The translations under genes were made by a program, and so were the position numbers. This document shows positions 8,736 through 16,864 of a stretch of 64,000 nt of DNA, piece after piece. Location of the stretch: positions 1 through 64,000 of the forward strand of contig NZ_JOEY01000008.1 of NCBI RefSeq assembly GCF_000718165.1. Direction: 5' to 3'. The notes under the pieces were generated by a model. That model did not search any database, was not told the DNA's origin, and saw nothing but the letters and a program-made list of their open reading frames with translations. This stretch comes from Streptomyces fulvoviolaceus (GTDB lineage Bacteria > Actinomycetota > Actinomycetes > Streptomycetales > Streptomycetaceae). Position 1 is the first letter of the stretch. Each line of letters opens with the position of its first letter.

Positions 8736-9715
8736 ACGGCGGCCTCCCGGCGGATGCGGGCCCGCAGGTCGGTGAGACCGGTCCGCAGCTTCTGCAACGG
8801 CGTCGGCGGCAGGGTGCGGGTGGCGCCCCGGGCGTAGTACCGCTCGACGTAGAACTGGATGACGGACACCACGCTGGTGAGGATCAGGTACCAGACGGTG
8901 ACGACCAGCAGCAGCGGCACGATGTCGCCGGGGTAGGTGGCGCCCATGGTCTGCGCGGTGCCGAACAGGTCGAGCAGGGAGACGTAGAAGACCAGCGAGG
9001 TTGCCTTGATGAGGCCGATGAGCTGGTTGACGTAGTTCGGGGTGATGGAGCGCAGGGCCTGTGGCCAGACGATCTTCCTGAACTGGTAGCCCTTCGGCAG
9101 GCCGAGCGCGGAGGCCGCCTCGTGCTGGCCCTGGTCGACGGAGAGGATGCCGCCGCGGACGACCTCGGCCGCGTACGCCGCCTCGTTGAGGCTGAGGCCG
9201 ATGACGGCGACGACCATGTCGGTGGCGAGCCTGGACTCGTCGAAGGTGAAGAAGGCCGGCCCGAAGGGGACGCCGACGCTGAGCGTCTGGTACAGGGCGG
9301 AGAAGTTGTACAGGAACAGCAGGACCACGATCAGCGGGATCGAGCGCAGCGCCCACACGTAGGTCCAGCTGACCGCGCGCAGCACCGGGCTCTTCGAGAG
9401 CCGGGCCAGGGCGAGCAGGATGCCGCCGAGGAGCCCCAACACCGCGCTGTAGGCGGCGACTTCGAGGGTGATGAGGAGCCCGTCGAGAATGGTCGGCCGC
9501 AGGAACCAGTAGCCGAAACGGTCCCACTGGTAGAAGGGGTTGGAGACCAGGCCGTGGACGAACTGGGCCGCCAGGACCAGGACGACCGCGGTGGCGATCC
9601 AGCGGCCGGGTCGCCGCAGCGGCAGAACTCGCTGAGCGGCGAGCGGTTTTGACGGTGTGTCGGCGGGCGGCGGTGCCTCGGCGAGGGACACGGCGGCGCC
9701 TGGGGGTTCACTCAT
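8732..9715 (-). CDS. Amino acid ABC transporter permease (HisM/GlnP type)
   Basis: ATG 9715 (MSEPPGAAVS) is chosen over an upstream in-frame start at 9757 because the extra residues look unstructured. The 327-residue product has an unusually long cytoplasmic N-terminus of about 45 residues. Membrane segments start around WIATAVVLVLAAQFVHGL. Then come the family blocks TILDGLLITLEVAAYSAVLG, TYVWALRSIPLIVVLLFLYN, ESRLATDMVVAVIGLSLNEA and the EAA loop EAASALGLPKGYQFRKIVWP, where it contacts the ATPase. A leader ORF ends 176 bases upstream at 9892. Confidence 0.92.
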
Positions 9716-9842
9716 GGAGGGCTCCGGCGGAGTCGGGACCCCCCGGACGCGGCGCACGCGGTGTCGCTACGGCGGCCGCGCTGCGGCGGCGGGACGTGGC
9801 ACACGGGGACGCACGGGAACCGGGGGCTGGGCGGACAACGGC

Positions 9843-9860
9843 ACACCGAGCGGGCGGTGT
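9843..9860 (-). promoter_or_regulatory. Hairpin after leader ORF, possible attenuator element
   Basis: ACACCG (9843-9848) and CGGTGT (9855-9860) form a 6-bp stem with a 6-base loop, 32 bases past the leader stop codon at 9892. It has no U-tract. Position between leader ORF and permease gene is right for an attenuator or anti-Shine-Dalgarno structure, but only a fold prediction would show what competes with it. Confidence 0.3.
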
Positions 9861-9891
9861 TCGTCAGGAACGCGGGGGCTGGGGAAGAACG

Positions 9892-10041
9892 TCAGCCCCG
9901 ACAGCGGGCACGGCCCGGTGCGGTACACAGTGCGCTGCTCACGCGGAGCAGATCGACGGCCCGGTCGGCGACGAGCGGATTCGCGTACGGCAGTACGCAG
10001 CCCTGGGGGCGGCTCGCGGCCGTCCTGGGAGCTGCGTACAT
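9892..10041 (-). CDS. Cysteine-type leader peptide (CysLP-like), 49 aa
   Basis: The ORF starts at ATG 10041 and ends at TGA 9892. Its core reads VADRAVDLLRVSSALC, matching the leader-peptide motif (R/D-x-[IV]DLLRV-x-SALC) with the Cys at residue 39; further Cys are at 15 and 47. It is longer than usual and its ribosome-binding site is weak, so a later start is possible. It precedes the ABC importer operon (8732-9715 onward) and follows a promoter at 10193-10222. By analogy it senses charged tRNA-Cys and controls the importer. Confidence 0.7.
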   Translation of the reverse strand: MYAAPRTAASRPQGCVLPYANPLVADRAVDLLRVSSALCTAPGRARCRG

Positions 10042-10143
10042 GGCGTCACCGTCTCTGTTCCGGCCCTGTGGGCCTCGCGCTTACCGAATCGCCGTCGGTC
10101 CGGTCGTCACCTGGGGCACCCCACCGCGGTGCGAGGGTTGCCG

Positions 10144-10170
10144 GTCAGCAAGCCAGGGCTTGTCGCTGAC
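10144..10170 (-). repeat. Nested inverted repeats upstream of importer leader
   Basis: CAAGCC (10149-10154) pairs with GGCTTG (10157-10162) across two bases, flanked by GTCAGC (10144-10149) and GCTGAC (10165-10170). It lies just downstream of the predicted start of the leader transcript and 76 bases past the end of the GST gene. It could be a terminator for the GST transcript or a 5' UTR hairpin. Confidence 0.35.
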
Positions 10171-10192
10171 ACTCATGACCGTTCTGGGCCGT

Positions 10193-10222
10193 AGTTAAGA
10201 CAAATGCCCGAACGAATGTCAA
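10193..10222 (-). promoter_or_regulatory. Sigma70-like promoter for leader/ABC importer operon
   Basis: On the minus strand a perfect -35 TTGACA (10222-10217) is followed after 18 bases by TTAACT (10198-10193), an acceptable -10. This would give a 5' leader of roughly 145 bases before the leader peptide at 10041. It sits immediately after the end of the GST-like gene. Confidence 0.5.
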
Positions 10223-10245
10223 TGCCGGTCCATCAGTTGGAACGG

Positions 10246-11118
10246 CTAGGAGGTGCGGGCGGCGTGGGACGCCCAGTCCAGGATCTGTACGGCCGAACCG
10301 GCGGCCTCCAGGCCCCGGCAGTGGGCGTGGTGCCGGCGGGCGATGCCGTCGAGGTCGAGGTGGGTGCCGAAGGCCGGGTGGGCGGCCAGGCGGCGGGCGT
10401 AGGCCCACAGGGTGGGGTGGCCGGCGATGCGGTGCACCGCGGCGGCGTCCAGGTGATGCCGGTGCACGGTGTCGAGTTGGACCAGCGTGACCCACAACTC
10501 GACGTCGGCCGCGGTGACCTGATCCCTGATCAGATACTCCCGTCCGACGAGCCACCGCTCCAGCGACCCCAGCGTCTCCAGCAGCTTGTGGAGCGCCGCG
10601 GCACGCTCCGCCGGCCCGGTGCCCGCCGCGCCGGCCCGCTGCGCCGCCTGCTCGATGTCCTGCCCGCACAGCCGCTCGACGGCCTCGATCTCCGACTCCG
10701 CCCCGCACGGGTACGGCGCCGGACGGCCGCCGCCGAAGTGCCGGGCCAGGTCGCGGGTGATGTCGGGGGCGTGCGTGCTGACGATCCGCCCCGACCAGTC
10801 GTCGCTGAGCACCGGCCCGGCGGCCGCGCCGGTGTAGCGGTGCGCGCTCGCCTCGTACAGCGGCCGGAGCGCGGAGTGCCCTCCGTCGGGACAGTCGGGC
10901 ACGGCGTCCAGGAAGGTCACCGGACACACGTCGTCGAGCCCGAGCAGGCTGTGCACGACGGCGATGCGCAGGCCGTCGGGACAGGAGGGGGCGAGATGGA
11001 GCCGGTAGCGGCGCGGCACGGCGTAGTGCCCGCTGCGCGCGTCCCGGCCGATCCGGCCCCGGAAGGCGGAGGCTGCGGGCTGGGCGAAGGGGACGGAGGC
11101 GAGCGGTGTGACGGACAT
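10246..11118 (-). CDS. Glutathione S-transferase-like protein, Xi-class / glutathionyl-hydroquinone reductase type
   Basis: ATG 11118 (MSVTPLASVPFAQP) is chosen because GGGGAGA precedes it; an in-frame extension to 11229 is not needed. The 290-residue product matches the ECM4/YqjG-type Xi-class GST architecture. It has an N-terminal thioredoxin-like part with Cys-Pro in LHLAPSCPDGLRIAVVHSLLGL, the usual catalytic Cys position. An all-helical C-terminal part follows, with LLETLGSLERWLVGREYLIRDQ, TAADVELWVTLVQLDTVH and IAGHPTLWAYARRL. Members reduce S-conjugates using a thiol. Streptomyces make mycothiol rather than glutathione, so the thiol may differ. A leader peptide 133 bases upstream ties it to sulfur control. 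Confidence 0.82.
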   Translation of the reverse strand: MSVTPLASVPFAQPAASAFRGRIGRDARSGHYAVPRRYRLHLAPSCPDGLRIAVVHSLLGLDDVCPVTFLDAVPDCPDGGHSALRPLYEASAHRYTGAAAGPVLSDDWSGRIVSTHAPDITRDLARHFGGGRPAPYPCGAESEIEAVERLCGQDIEQAAQRAGAAGTGPAERAAALHKLLETLGSLERWLVGREYLIRDQVTAADVELWVTLVQLDTVHRHHLDAAAVHRIAGHPTLWAYARRLAAHPAFGTHLDLDGIARRHHAHCRGLEAAGSAVQILDWASHAARTS

Positions 11119-11251
11119 GGGTCTCCCCGGGGTGTCGGTGCGCAGACGTACGCGCGGCGGAAGCGTCGTCGGGCAAGGAGCAGGCGGCCGTTCCCCGTGC
11201 GCGGCGGCAGGGGTGTGCCCTTCGGTCACAGCACTCGGGCGGCGGCCGGGC

Positions 11252-11344
11252 TCAGCCCAGGGGCCTGATCGCGCTGCAGACGCGCAGCAGATCGATGTGA
11301 CGGCGGGAGGTCAGAAGAGGGGACGACGGCGACGTACGGCTCAC
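11252..11344 (-). CDS. Cysteine-type leader peptide (CysLP-like), 30 aa
   Basis: The C-terminal half reads SRRHIDLLRVCSAIRPLG and stops at TGA 11252. RRHIDLLRVCSA is the strongest match to the leader-peptide consensus of the three in this window, with a Cys codon directly after HIDLLRV. GTG 11344 gives 30 residues. An in-frame ATG at 11374 preceded by AGGTAGGG would give 40, so the start is not settled. It precedes the GST-like gene at 11118 by 133 bases and is divergent from the Trypco1 operon. Confidence 0.78.
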   Translation of the reverse strand: MSRTSPSSPLLTSRRHIDLLRVCSAIRPLG

Positions 11345-11513
11345 TAGGCCGATGACCGTCTCAAGGCGCCCCATGCTTCCCTACCTGTTCACTAGGATTC
11401 CCATCTGGAGTGTCGATCCGCCTCCGGCCTGCGTCAAGAGGGCGTCCACAGGACGGTCACGGCGGTCCGGCCGCAACCGCTCCGAACAAGGGTTCCGTGT
11501 GCGGCCGTCCACC

Positions 11514-11542
11514 TTCTGGGGAACGTCCGCGCTGGCTACTCT
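11514..11542 (+). promoter_or_regulatory. Candidate promoter of the Trypco1-trypsin-TPR operon
   Basis: TTCTGG (11514-11519) and TACTCT (11537-11542) are spaced by exactly 17 bases, placing the transcript start about 30 bases before the ATG at 11580. The -10 is good and the -35 is weak, as is common in actinomycetes. No other promoter-like element was seen before the operon. Confidence 0.4.
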
Positions 11543-11579
11543 GGGAACGCGGCCGACGAACCGGGCGGGGGCGGGCTCC

Positions 11580-11885
11580 ATGGCGGATGCGGTGGTACGG
11601 GTCGAGACGGTCGAGCTGGACGCGCGGGGCTCACGCCAGATCGGCAGCAGGGCGCGACCCACGGTGCCCCTGGAGGAGCGCGCCGCGGAGTTGCGCGCAG
11701 CCATCGTCTCGGCATCGGCCATCGCCCAGGACTCGCTTGCCCAGGTCGAGCCTCGGGACGGGTGGCGGGTGAGCAGTTTGCAGGTGGTCTTCGGGGTGAC
11801 GCTGGCGGCGGAGGCGGGGGTCATCCTGTCCAAGGCGTCCGCGGAGGCCTCGTTCGAGGTGACGCTGACTGTGGACCGGGGCTGA
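11580..11885 (+). CDS. Trypsin-co-occurring domain protein (Trypco1 / CU044_2847 family), 101 aa
   Basis: This gene encodes a small 101-residue protein starting MADAVVRVETVELDARG and ending FEVTLTVDRG. The layout is two N-terminal strands, a helix-rich centre (VPLEERAAELRAAIVSASAI), then SLQVVFGVTLAAEAGVILSKAS and a closing strand. That is the pattern of the trypsin-co-occurring domain 1 family. Such domains are found beside trypsin-like proteases and TPR or NTPase proteins, and are thought to bind or present the protease. Here the protease gene begins 10 bases downstream, supporting the assignment. The activity is not known. Confidence 0.82.
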   Translation: MADAVVRVETVELDARGSRQIGSRARPTVPLEERAAELRAAIVSASAIAQDSLAQVEPRDGWRVSSLQVVFGVTLAAEAGVILSKASAEASFEVTLTVDRG

Positions 11886-11895
11886 GGAGCGGGTC

Positions 11896-12798
11896 GTGCC
11901 CGGTATGGATTACGCCGTCGACCTGCGGCAGGGCGGGACCGCCCTGGGCGCGGGGTTCTTGATCGCGCCGTGTTACGTACTGACGGCGGAGCACTGTCTG
12001 CGCGCCATGACCGCCGGGGACGACCACGTCCTGGTGCTGTTCGACAACGAGCTCACCGTCGAGGGCCGAGTCTGCCAGCGGGACGGGTCGGCCGATCTGG
12101 CGCTCGTGCAGCTCCTGGAGCCCGAGCTGGTGCCACCGACGGTACCGTTCCCGGATCTGGCCAAGCCCGGCGACCTGTGGCACGGCCTGTACCGGCCCTC
12201 CCACAACGATCCGCGGCTGAGCGGGCACGTGAACCTCCCCTCCATGTGGTACGACACCGAGGGCGGCGGCCGCATCGAGGCCGTCCAGTTGCTCACCGAG
12301 CAGGAGCTGGGCGACTACTCCGGCTACTCGGGAAGCCCCGTCGAACGCACCACACCCGACCGTGAGCTCGCCGTGCTGGGCATGCTCATCGAGCAGTACC
12401 CCGACCGGGCGGACCCGAGCCGAAGCGCCAACGTGCTGTTCGCGGCGACGATCCGGGAGGTGCTGGTCCGGTTCGCACAGTTCCGGACGGAGCATCTACT
12501 GCGGGTGCTGGAGGGGCGGGAGGAGATCGTTCCCGGCGGCGGTACGGTGGCGGCGACCGAGCTGCACGCAGGGCGCGCGGCGGCGGTCGGCGTGGCGGGC
12601 CGTGCCCTGCCCGTCCTCACCGCCACCGACAGCGCCCGAACCGGTGTCGAGGTCTTCCTCGCCACGGGCGACGCCCTGCTCGCCCGTCTCAATGCGTGGT
12701 CCGCCCAGGACCTCATCGACCCGTCACAGCTCTCCGAACTGCAGGTGCATGTGGCGAAGAGCGTGATCGAGCTCGCCCTGCGGAAGGAGGCCGGATGA
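11896..12798 (+). CDS. Trypsin-like serine protease (cytoplasmic), 300 aa
   Basis: GTG 11896 is chosen for its GAGGAG site six bases upstream. The chymotrypsin-like triad is visible: His33 in VLTAEHCL, Asp67 in GSADLALVQL and Ser145 in YSGYSGSPV. The oxyanion turn (G-x-S-G-S-P) is intact, so it should be active. There is no signal peptide, which argues for action inside the cell. Residues after about 200 form a helical tail (VLVRFAQFRTEHLLRVLEG ... ELQVHVAKSVIELALRKEAG) that may hold the partner. The stop overlaps the start of the TPR gene (ATGA). The triplet Trypco1-protease-TPR resembles conflict systems in which a protease is unleashed by a sensor. Confidence 0.9.
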   Translation: MPGMDYAVDLRQGGTALGAGFLIAPCYVLTAEHCLRAMTAGDDHVLVLFDNELTVEGRVCQRDGSADLALVQLLEPELVPPTVPFPDLAKPGDLWHGLYRPSHNDPRLSGHVNLPSMWYDTEGGGRIEAVQLLTEQELGDYSGYSGSPVERTTPDRELAVLGMLIEQYPDRADPSRSANVLFAATIREVLVRFAQFRTEHLLRVLEGREEIVPGGGTVAATELHAGRAAAVGVAGRALPVLTATDSARTGVEVFLATGDALLARLNAWSAQDLIDPSQLSELQVHVAKSVIELALRKEAG

Positions 12799-14837
12799 CC
12801 AGCGTCCTGGAGGATGTCGTGGCCGAGGCCGAACAGCAGGTTCTCGAGGGCAGGCCGACCGGAACTCCGTCGCCGTCGATCTCCCGGATCCCCCTCGACG
12901 AGGTGTTGGGAGTCGCCGCTCCGGAGACCGTGGACCGGCTGTGCTATCTCGCGGTGCTCCTGGCACGACTGCACCAGCGCGGGGAAGCGGTCGGCCTTCT
13001 GCAGACGTCGGGTGCCTCCCTGGGCCGATCCGGCGCCGTCCCGGCCCTCCTCAAGGTCCCCGCCCTCAACCGGCTGGCGGTGACCCTCACCTCCCTCGGC
13101 GCCTGGAATGCGGCCAGGGAACTGCTGCTCGACGCGGTCCGCGCGTGCCCCGAATCGCGGCCGCTGTTGTGCGCACGGACCTACGCCGATCTCGCGGCCG
13201 TCGAGGTGCGTGCGGCGCACTTCGACGCGGCGTGGGAGGCGGCCCGGCGGGCGCGCACCTTCCTCGCCGGCCAGAGTCCCGAGGTGGCCCGCGACGTCCT
13301 CTCGCTGCTGGGCGGGGTCGACCTCGCCCTCGCCCGGGCAGGGGCGGGCGTGTCCTCGGTACAGGACGCGGCGGACGTCATGCGGTCCGTCGTTCCGCCC
13401 GACGGCGACACCGTCGCCTCGCTCGCCGCTCTGACCGGACGTGCCGTCCTGGCCTTCGAGGAGGCCCGGCAGGGCACGGACCACCGACGCATGCGAGAGG
13501 TCATCGACGTCCTGCACATCGTCGTGTGCCGGGCCGCGGCCTCCCTCGGCGCCGAGCATCCGCAGACCGTCGTCGCCCGGGTGAACCTGGCCTGCGCCGA
13601 GTTCGAGTGGGCCCGGCGCACGGGCGACACGCACCGCATGCTGAGCTGCGTGGCCGGGCTCCGGGCCACAGCCGACGTGGCGGCGTCGGTCCTGGGCGCC
13701 GAGCACCCCGTGGCCGTCTCCGCGCTCACGAACCATGCCACCGCCAGTCTCGAGTCCGCTCGGGCCGAACAGTCCGAGGAACAACTGGAAGAGGCACTGC
13801 GGCAGTTGGACGTGGCGACACAGCACTCTCAGGCCGTCCTGGGGTCTCAGCACCCCCTCTCGGTCCTGGCAGCGGGGACAGCACGCGCCGGACACCGGCT
13901 GCGGACCGCCGGAAGCGACCCGACCGAGCCGGACGGTCGTGGTACCACCGTGACCCTGATCAGGACAGTGGTCTCCGATCCATGGCACCCCGACGAGGAA
14001 CTCGTGTCCCCGCAGTCCGCCGCTCTGGACCTCGCGACGGCCGGGATCCTCGGCGAACGCCACCGGATCGCGTCCCGGATCGGCAACGCGGGCAACGCGT
14101 CCGCCGCACTGGACCTGTTCGCCCGGCTGGAGTCGGAGTGCCGGACCCGGCTGGGGGACAACGCCCCGCTCACCCTCCGCGCGCGGCACAACGTGGCGTA
14201 CTGGACGGGAGTCTGCGGGCGGGCCCCGCACGCGAAACAGCTGTCACTGCGGCTGTTGCGCGTCTACCACGATCTGTTCGGGAACGAGCACCGTGCCATG
14301 CGCCTGCTGCGCGACGATCTCGCCCGCTGGAGCGGGGAGTCGGGCGACCCCGGAGAGGCGGTGCGGCGATACGCCGACCTCCGCCGCGACACCGACCTCC
14401 TGCTGGGTGCGGACCATCCGGAAACCCTGCTCGCCCGTCACAACACCCTCTACTGGACCGCGGTCCAGGGCGCCCGTGCGCACGTCCTGAGCCGTTTCGC
14501 GGGCCTGCTGGCGGACCAGACCCGGATCAACGGCCCCGACCACCCGCACACCCTCGCCGTACGCCACAACATCGCCTACTGGACCGAGGCGAAGGGCGAT
14601 CCCCGAGAAGCCCTCGGCCTCTTCACCCCCCTCCTTCACGACCGCACCACCGCCCTGGGCCGCGAACACCCCCACACCCTCCTCAACGCCTTCCACGTGG
14701 CCCGGCTGACGCGCCACCACGAGGACGCGTCGGCCGGGACCGCGGAACTCACCGGGCTGCTCCCCGTCTTCACCCGGGTGTTCGGCGACGACCACCCGTG
14801 GACGCGCCGCCTGCGCCGGGAGATCGAGGCCAGCTAG
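12795..14837 (+). CDS. Tetratricopeptide (TPR_10/TPR_12) repeat protein, 680 aa
   Basis: ATG 12795 overlaps the protease stop; an upstream in-frame start lies inside the protease and was rejected. The 680 residues are almost wholly helical. They show repeats of the kinesin-light-chain-like TPR class marked by LG-x-EHP: SLGAEHPQT, VLGAEHPVA, VLGSQHPLS, RLGDNAPLT, LLGADHPET, INGPDHPHT, ALGREHPHT and VFGDDHPWT. A companion NxAYWT motif (ARHNVAYWTG, RHNTLYWTA, RHNIAYWTE) recurs. No NTPase or nuclease motif was seen. It probably recognises a ligand or scaffolds the protease. Its last four bases overlap the convergent amt gene. Confidence 0.88.
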   Translation: MTSVLEDVVAEAEQQVLEGRPTGTPSPSISRIPLDEVLGVAAPETVDRLCYLAVLLARLHQRGEAVGLLQTSGASLGRSGAVPALLKVPALNRLAVTLTSLGAWNAARELLLDAVRACPESRPLLCARTYADLAAVEVRAAHFDAAWEAARRARTFLAGQSPEVARDVLSLLGGVDLALARAGAGVSSVQDAADVMRSVVPPDGDTVASLAALTGRAVLAFEEARQGTDHRRMREVIDVLHIVVCRAAASLGAEHPQTVVARVNLACAEFEWARRTGDTHRMLSCVAGLRATADVAASVLGAEHPVAVSALTNHATASLESARAEQSEEQLEEALRQLDVATQHSQAVLGSQHPLSVLAAGTARAGHRLRTAGSDPTEPDGRGTTVTLIRTVVSDPWHPDEELVSPQSAALDLATAGILGERHRIASRIGNAGNASAALDLFARLESECRTRLGDNAPLTLRARHNVAYWTGVCGRAPHAKQLSLRLLRVYHDLFGNEHRAMRLLRDDLARWSGESGDPGEAVRRYADLRRDTDLLLGADHPETLLARHNTLYWTAVQGARAHVLSRFAGLLADQTRINGPDHPHTLAVRHNIAYWTEAKGDPREALGLFTPLLHDRTTALGREHPHTLLNAFHVARLTRHHEDASAGTAELTGLLPVFTRVFGDDHPWTRRLRREIEAS

Positions 14838-16120
14838 CCGACAGCGGCAGGCTCGGCTGCCGGCGCCTGCTCCAGGTCGTACGCGCTCTCCTTGTGCAGA
14901 TGCGCGTCGACCCCGCCCTGCTCCACCTCCGGCCGCACCCGCAGCCCCATCGTCTTGTCCAGCGCCTTGGCGATGACCCAGGTCACGACGAAGGAGTACG
15001 CCAGTACGGCGAAGGCGCCGACCGCCTGCTTGCCGAGCAGTGAGAGGCCGCCGCCGTAGAGGAGGCCGTCGACGCCGTTGGGCGCCTCCGACGTGGCGAG
15101 GATGCCGACCAGCAGGGTGCCGGTGAGGCCGCCGACGAGGTGGATGCCGACGACATCGAGCGAGTCGTCGTAGCCGAACTTGTACTTGAGGCCTACGGCG
15201 AGCGCGCAGACCGCTCCGCCGATCGCGCCGAGGGCGAGCGCGCCGAGCGGGGAGACAGCGCCGCAGGACGGGGTGATGGCGACGAGGCCGGCGATCGCGC
15301 CGGACGCGGCGCCGAGGCTCGTGGGGTGCCCGTCGCGGAGCTTCTCGACCAGCAGCCACCCGAGCATCGCGGAACACGTCGCGGTGAAGGTGTTGAGGAC
15401 CACGACCGAGGCCGCGTTCGAGGACGTCAGCGCGGAGCCGCCGTTGAAGCCGAACCAGCCGAACCAGAGCAGGCCCGCGCCGAGCATCACCAGGGGCAGG
15501 TTGTGGGGCCGCTCGCCGTTCTTGGCGGACTTCTCCCATCCGATGCGCTTGCCCAGCACCAGGATCATCGCCAGCGCCGCCGCACCCGAGTTGATATGGA
15601 CGGCGGTGCCACCCGCGAAGTCGATCGCGCCGAGCTTGTTGACGATCCAGCCGCCGACGACGTTCTCGCCGTCGAACGCGAACACCCAGTGGGCGACCGG
15701 GAGATAGACCAGGGTGACCCAGATCCCGGTGAACACCATCCAGGCCCCGAACTTGATGCGGTCCGAGATCGCCCCGCAGATCAGGGCGGCGGTCAGAGCC
15801 GCGAACAGCGCCTGGAAGGCGGCGAAGACCGAGAGCGGGATGACGGCCTTCGGGTCGTCCTTCATCACGCCGCTCAGGCCGAAGTACTCGGTGACGTCAC
15901 CGAGGATCCCGGCGCCGCCGATCGAGTCGCCGAACGAGGCCGAGTAGCCGTAGACGACCCAGATACAGCCGACCAGGGCCACGGCCCCGAACGTCATCAT
16001 GATCATGTTGAGGACGCTCTTGGCGGCGACCATGCCGCCGTAGAAGAGGGCGAGGCCCGGCACCATCAAACAGACGAGTGCCGTGCTCGCGAGCATCCAA
16101 GCGGTACTTCCGGTGTCCAT
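14834..16120 (-). CDS. amt: Ammonium transporter (Amt family)
   Basis: The 428-residue integral membrane protein has the Amt/MEP/Rh fold. MVPGLALFYGGMVAAKSVLNMIM is the first signature region; LGAIDFAGGTAVHINSGAAALA carries the first pore His, and VVGIHLVGGLTGTLLVGI carries the second. About eleven membrane segments are expected. It conducts ammonium and usually methylammonium. It is the last gene of the minus-strand glutamine-synthetase-like cluster rather than being beside glnK, so it is probably a pathway-specific channel. The C-terminal tail (GVDAHLHKESAYDLE) contains the HLHKESAYDL element typical of actinobacterial Amt tails. Confidence 0.95.
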   Translation of the reverse strand: MDTGSTAWMLASTALVCLMVPGLALFYGGMVAAKSVLNMIMMTFGAVALVGCIWVVYGYSASFGDSIGGAGILGDVTEYFGLSGVMKDDPKAVIPLSVFAAFQALFAALTAALICGAISDRIKFGAWMVFTGIWVTLVYLPVAHWVFAFDGENVVGGWIVNKLGAIDFAGGTAVHINSGAAALAMILVLGKRIGWEKSAKNGERPHNLPLVMLGAGLLWFGWFGFNGGSALTSSNAASVVVLNTFTATCSAMLGWLLVEKLRDGHPTSLGAASGAIAGLVAITPSCGAVSPLGALALGAIGGAVCALAVGLKYKFGYDDSLDVVGIHLVGGLTGTLLVGILATSEAPNGVDGLLYGGGLSLLGKQAVGAFAVLAYSFVVTWVIAKALDKTMGLRVRPEVEQGGVDAHLHKESAYDLEQAPAAEPAAVG

Positions 16121-16151
16121 GCGTACGCTCCGCGGAGAGGTCCAGCAGAAG

Positions 16152-16176
16152 GAAACTCTGTTTCACCGCAGTAGAC
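16152..16176 (-). promoter_or_regulatory. Putative control sites upstream of amt
   Basis: GAAAC-TCT-GTTTC (16152-16164) is a small palindrome and GTCTACT (16176-16170 on the minus strand) matches the arms of an inverted repeat upstream of the glnT-like gene at 22276-22312. Both lie 30-60 bases upstream of the amt start. They are candidate sites for the XRE-cupin regulator encoded next door. Confidence 0.3.
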
Positions 16177-16222
16177 CCGGCGTGCGTTACAGGACACTCC
16201 CATGGCCGATTAAAGCCGGGTT

Positions 16223-16855
16223 TCAGTGTGGCGGGCCGGCGCCGAACGCCGTCACCGTCAGGAATCGGATCGGCAACTCGACGAGTTTCTCGGGGCCGTG
16301 CGGGGCTTCGCCGTCGAACTGGAGAGCGTCACCGGGACGCAGGGTGTAGCTGGACTTGCCGTGGCCGTAGACCATGACGCCCTCCAGCATGTAGAGGAGC
16401 TCGGTGCCGGCGTGCTGGAAGAGCGGGAAGACCTCGCTCTGTTCGGTCAGGGTGACGAGCAGGGCGTCCATCCGCTTGTGGGCGCCGCGCAGCGAGCCGA
16501 GCTGGGCGTACTCGTGGCCGACGCGGGTGCCGCGCCGGACGATGCAGGCGCCGTGTCCGGCGGGGACGAAGACCGCCTCGCGTTCGTCGTCCATGCCGCG
16601 GAACAGGGCGGTGACGGGGACGTCGAGACCGCGCGCGAGCCGGGAGAGCGTGGTGAGGCTGCACGCGGTCTGGGCGTTCTCGATCTTCGACAGCATGGCC
16701 TTGGAGATGCCGACCCGCCCAGCCATCTCACCGACCGACAGCCCGGCCGCCTGCCGGTATTCGCGGGCCCGCACCGCGATGATGCGCTCCAGCGCCTTGT
16801 CGTCGGAGTCGTCCGCCTCCGCTGCGGGTTCGGGGTGTTCGGCGTGCTCGGTCAC
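16223..16855 (-). CDS. XRE family transcriptional regulator with C-terminal cupin
   Basis: The 210-residue protein has an HTH of the XRE type at about residues 28-85 (YRQAAGLSVGEMAGRVGIS, KAMLSKIENAQTACSLTTLS). A cupin_2 barrel follows at about 115-205 (HAGTELLYMLEGVMVYGHGK, LRPGDALQFDGEAPHG). SutR/PuuR-like regulators of this build bind a small metabolite in the cupin and control a neighbouring catabolic operon. It lies between the oxidase gene (9-base gap) and amt, all in one direction, so it probably regulates this cluster. The heptamer GTCTACT upstream of both glnT and amt is a candidate target. Confidence 0.9.
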   Translation of the reverse strand: MTEHAEHPEPAAEADDSDDKALERIIAVRAREYRQAAGLSVGEMAGRVGISKAMLSKIENAQTACSLTTLSRLARGLDVPVTALFRGMDDEREAVFVPAGHGACIVRRGTRVGHEYAQLGSLRGAHKRMDALLVTLTEQSEVFPLFQHAGTELLYMLEGVMVYGHGKSSYTLRPGDALQFDGEAPHGPEKLVELPIRFLTVTAFGAGPPH

Positions 16856-16864
16856 CGGCGCATC

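Noticed and set aside
10081..10176. A 31-codon minus-strand ORF (MSVSDKPWLADRQPSHRGGV...) between the GST gene and the importer leader
   Set aside because: It has no ribosome-binding site, no leader-peptide motif and no Cys codons. It overlaps an inverted repeat that may be a terminator or UTR element.
16141..16222. GTAAC and GAAAC words upstream of amt that look like GlnR half-sites
   Set aside because: Both words occur but not with the six-base spacing required of a GlnR box, so GlnR control cannot be claimed from sequence alone.
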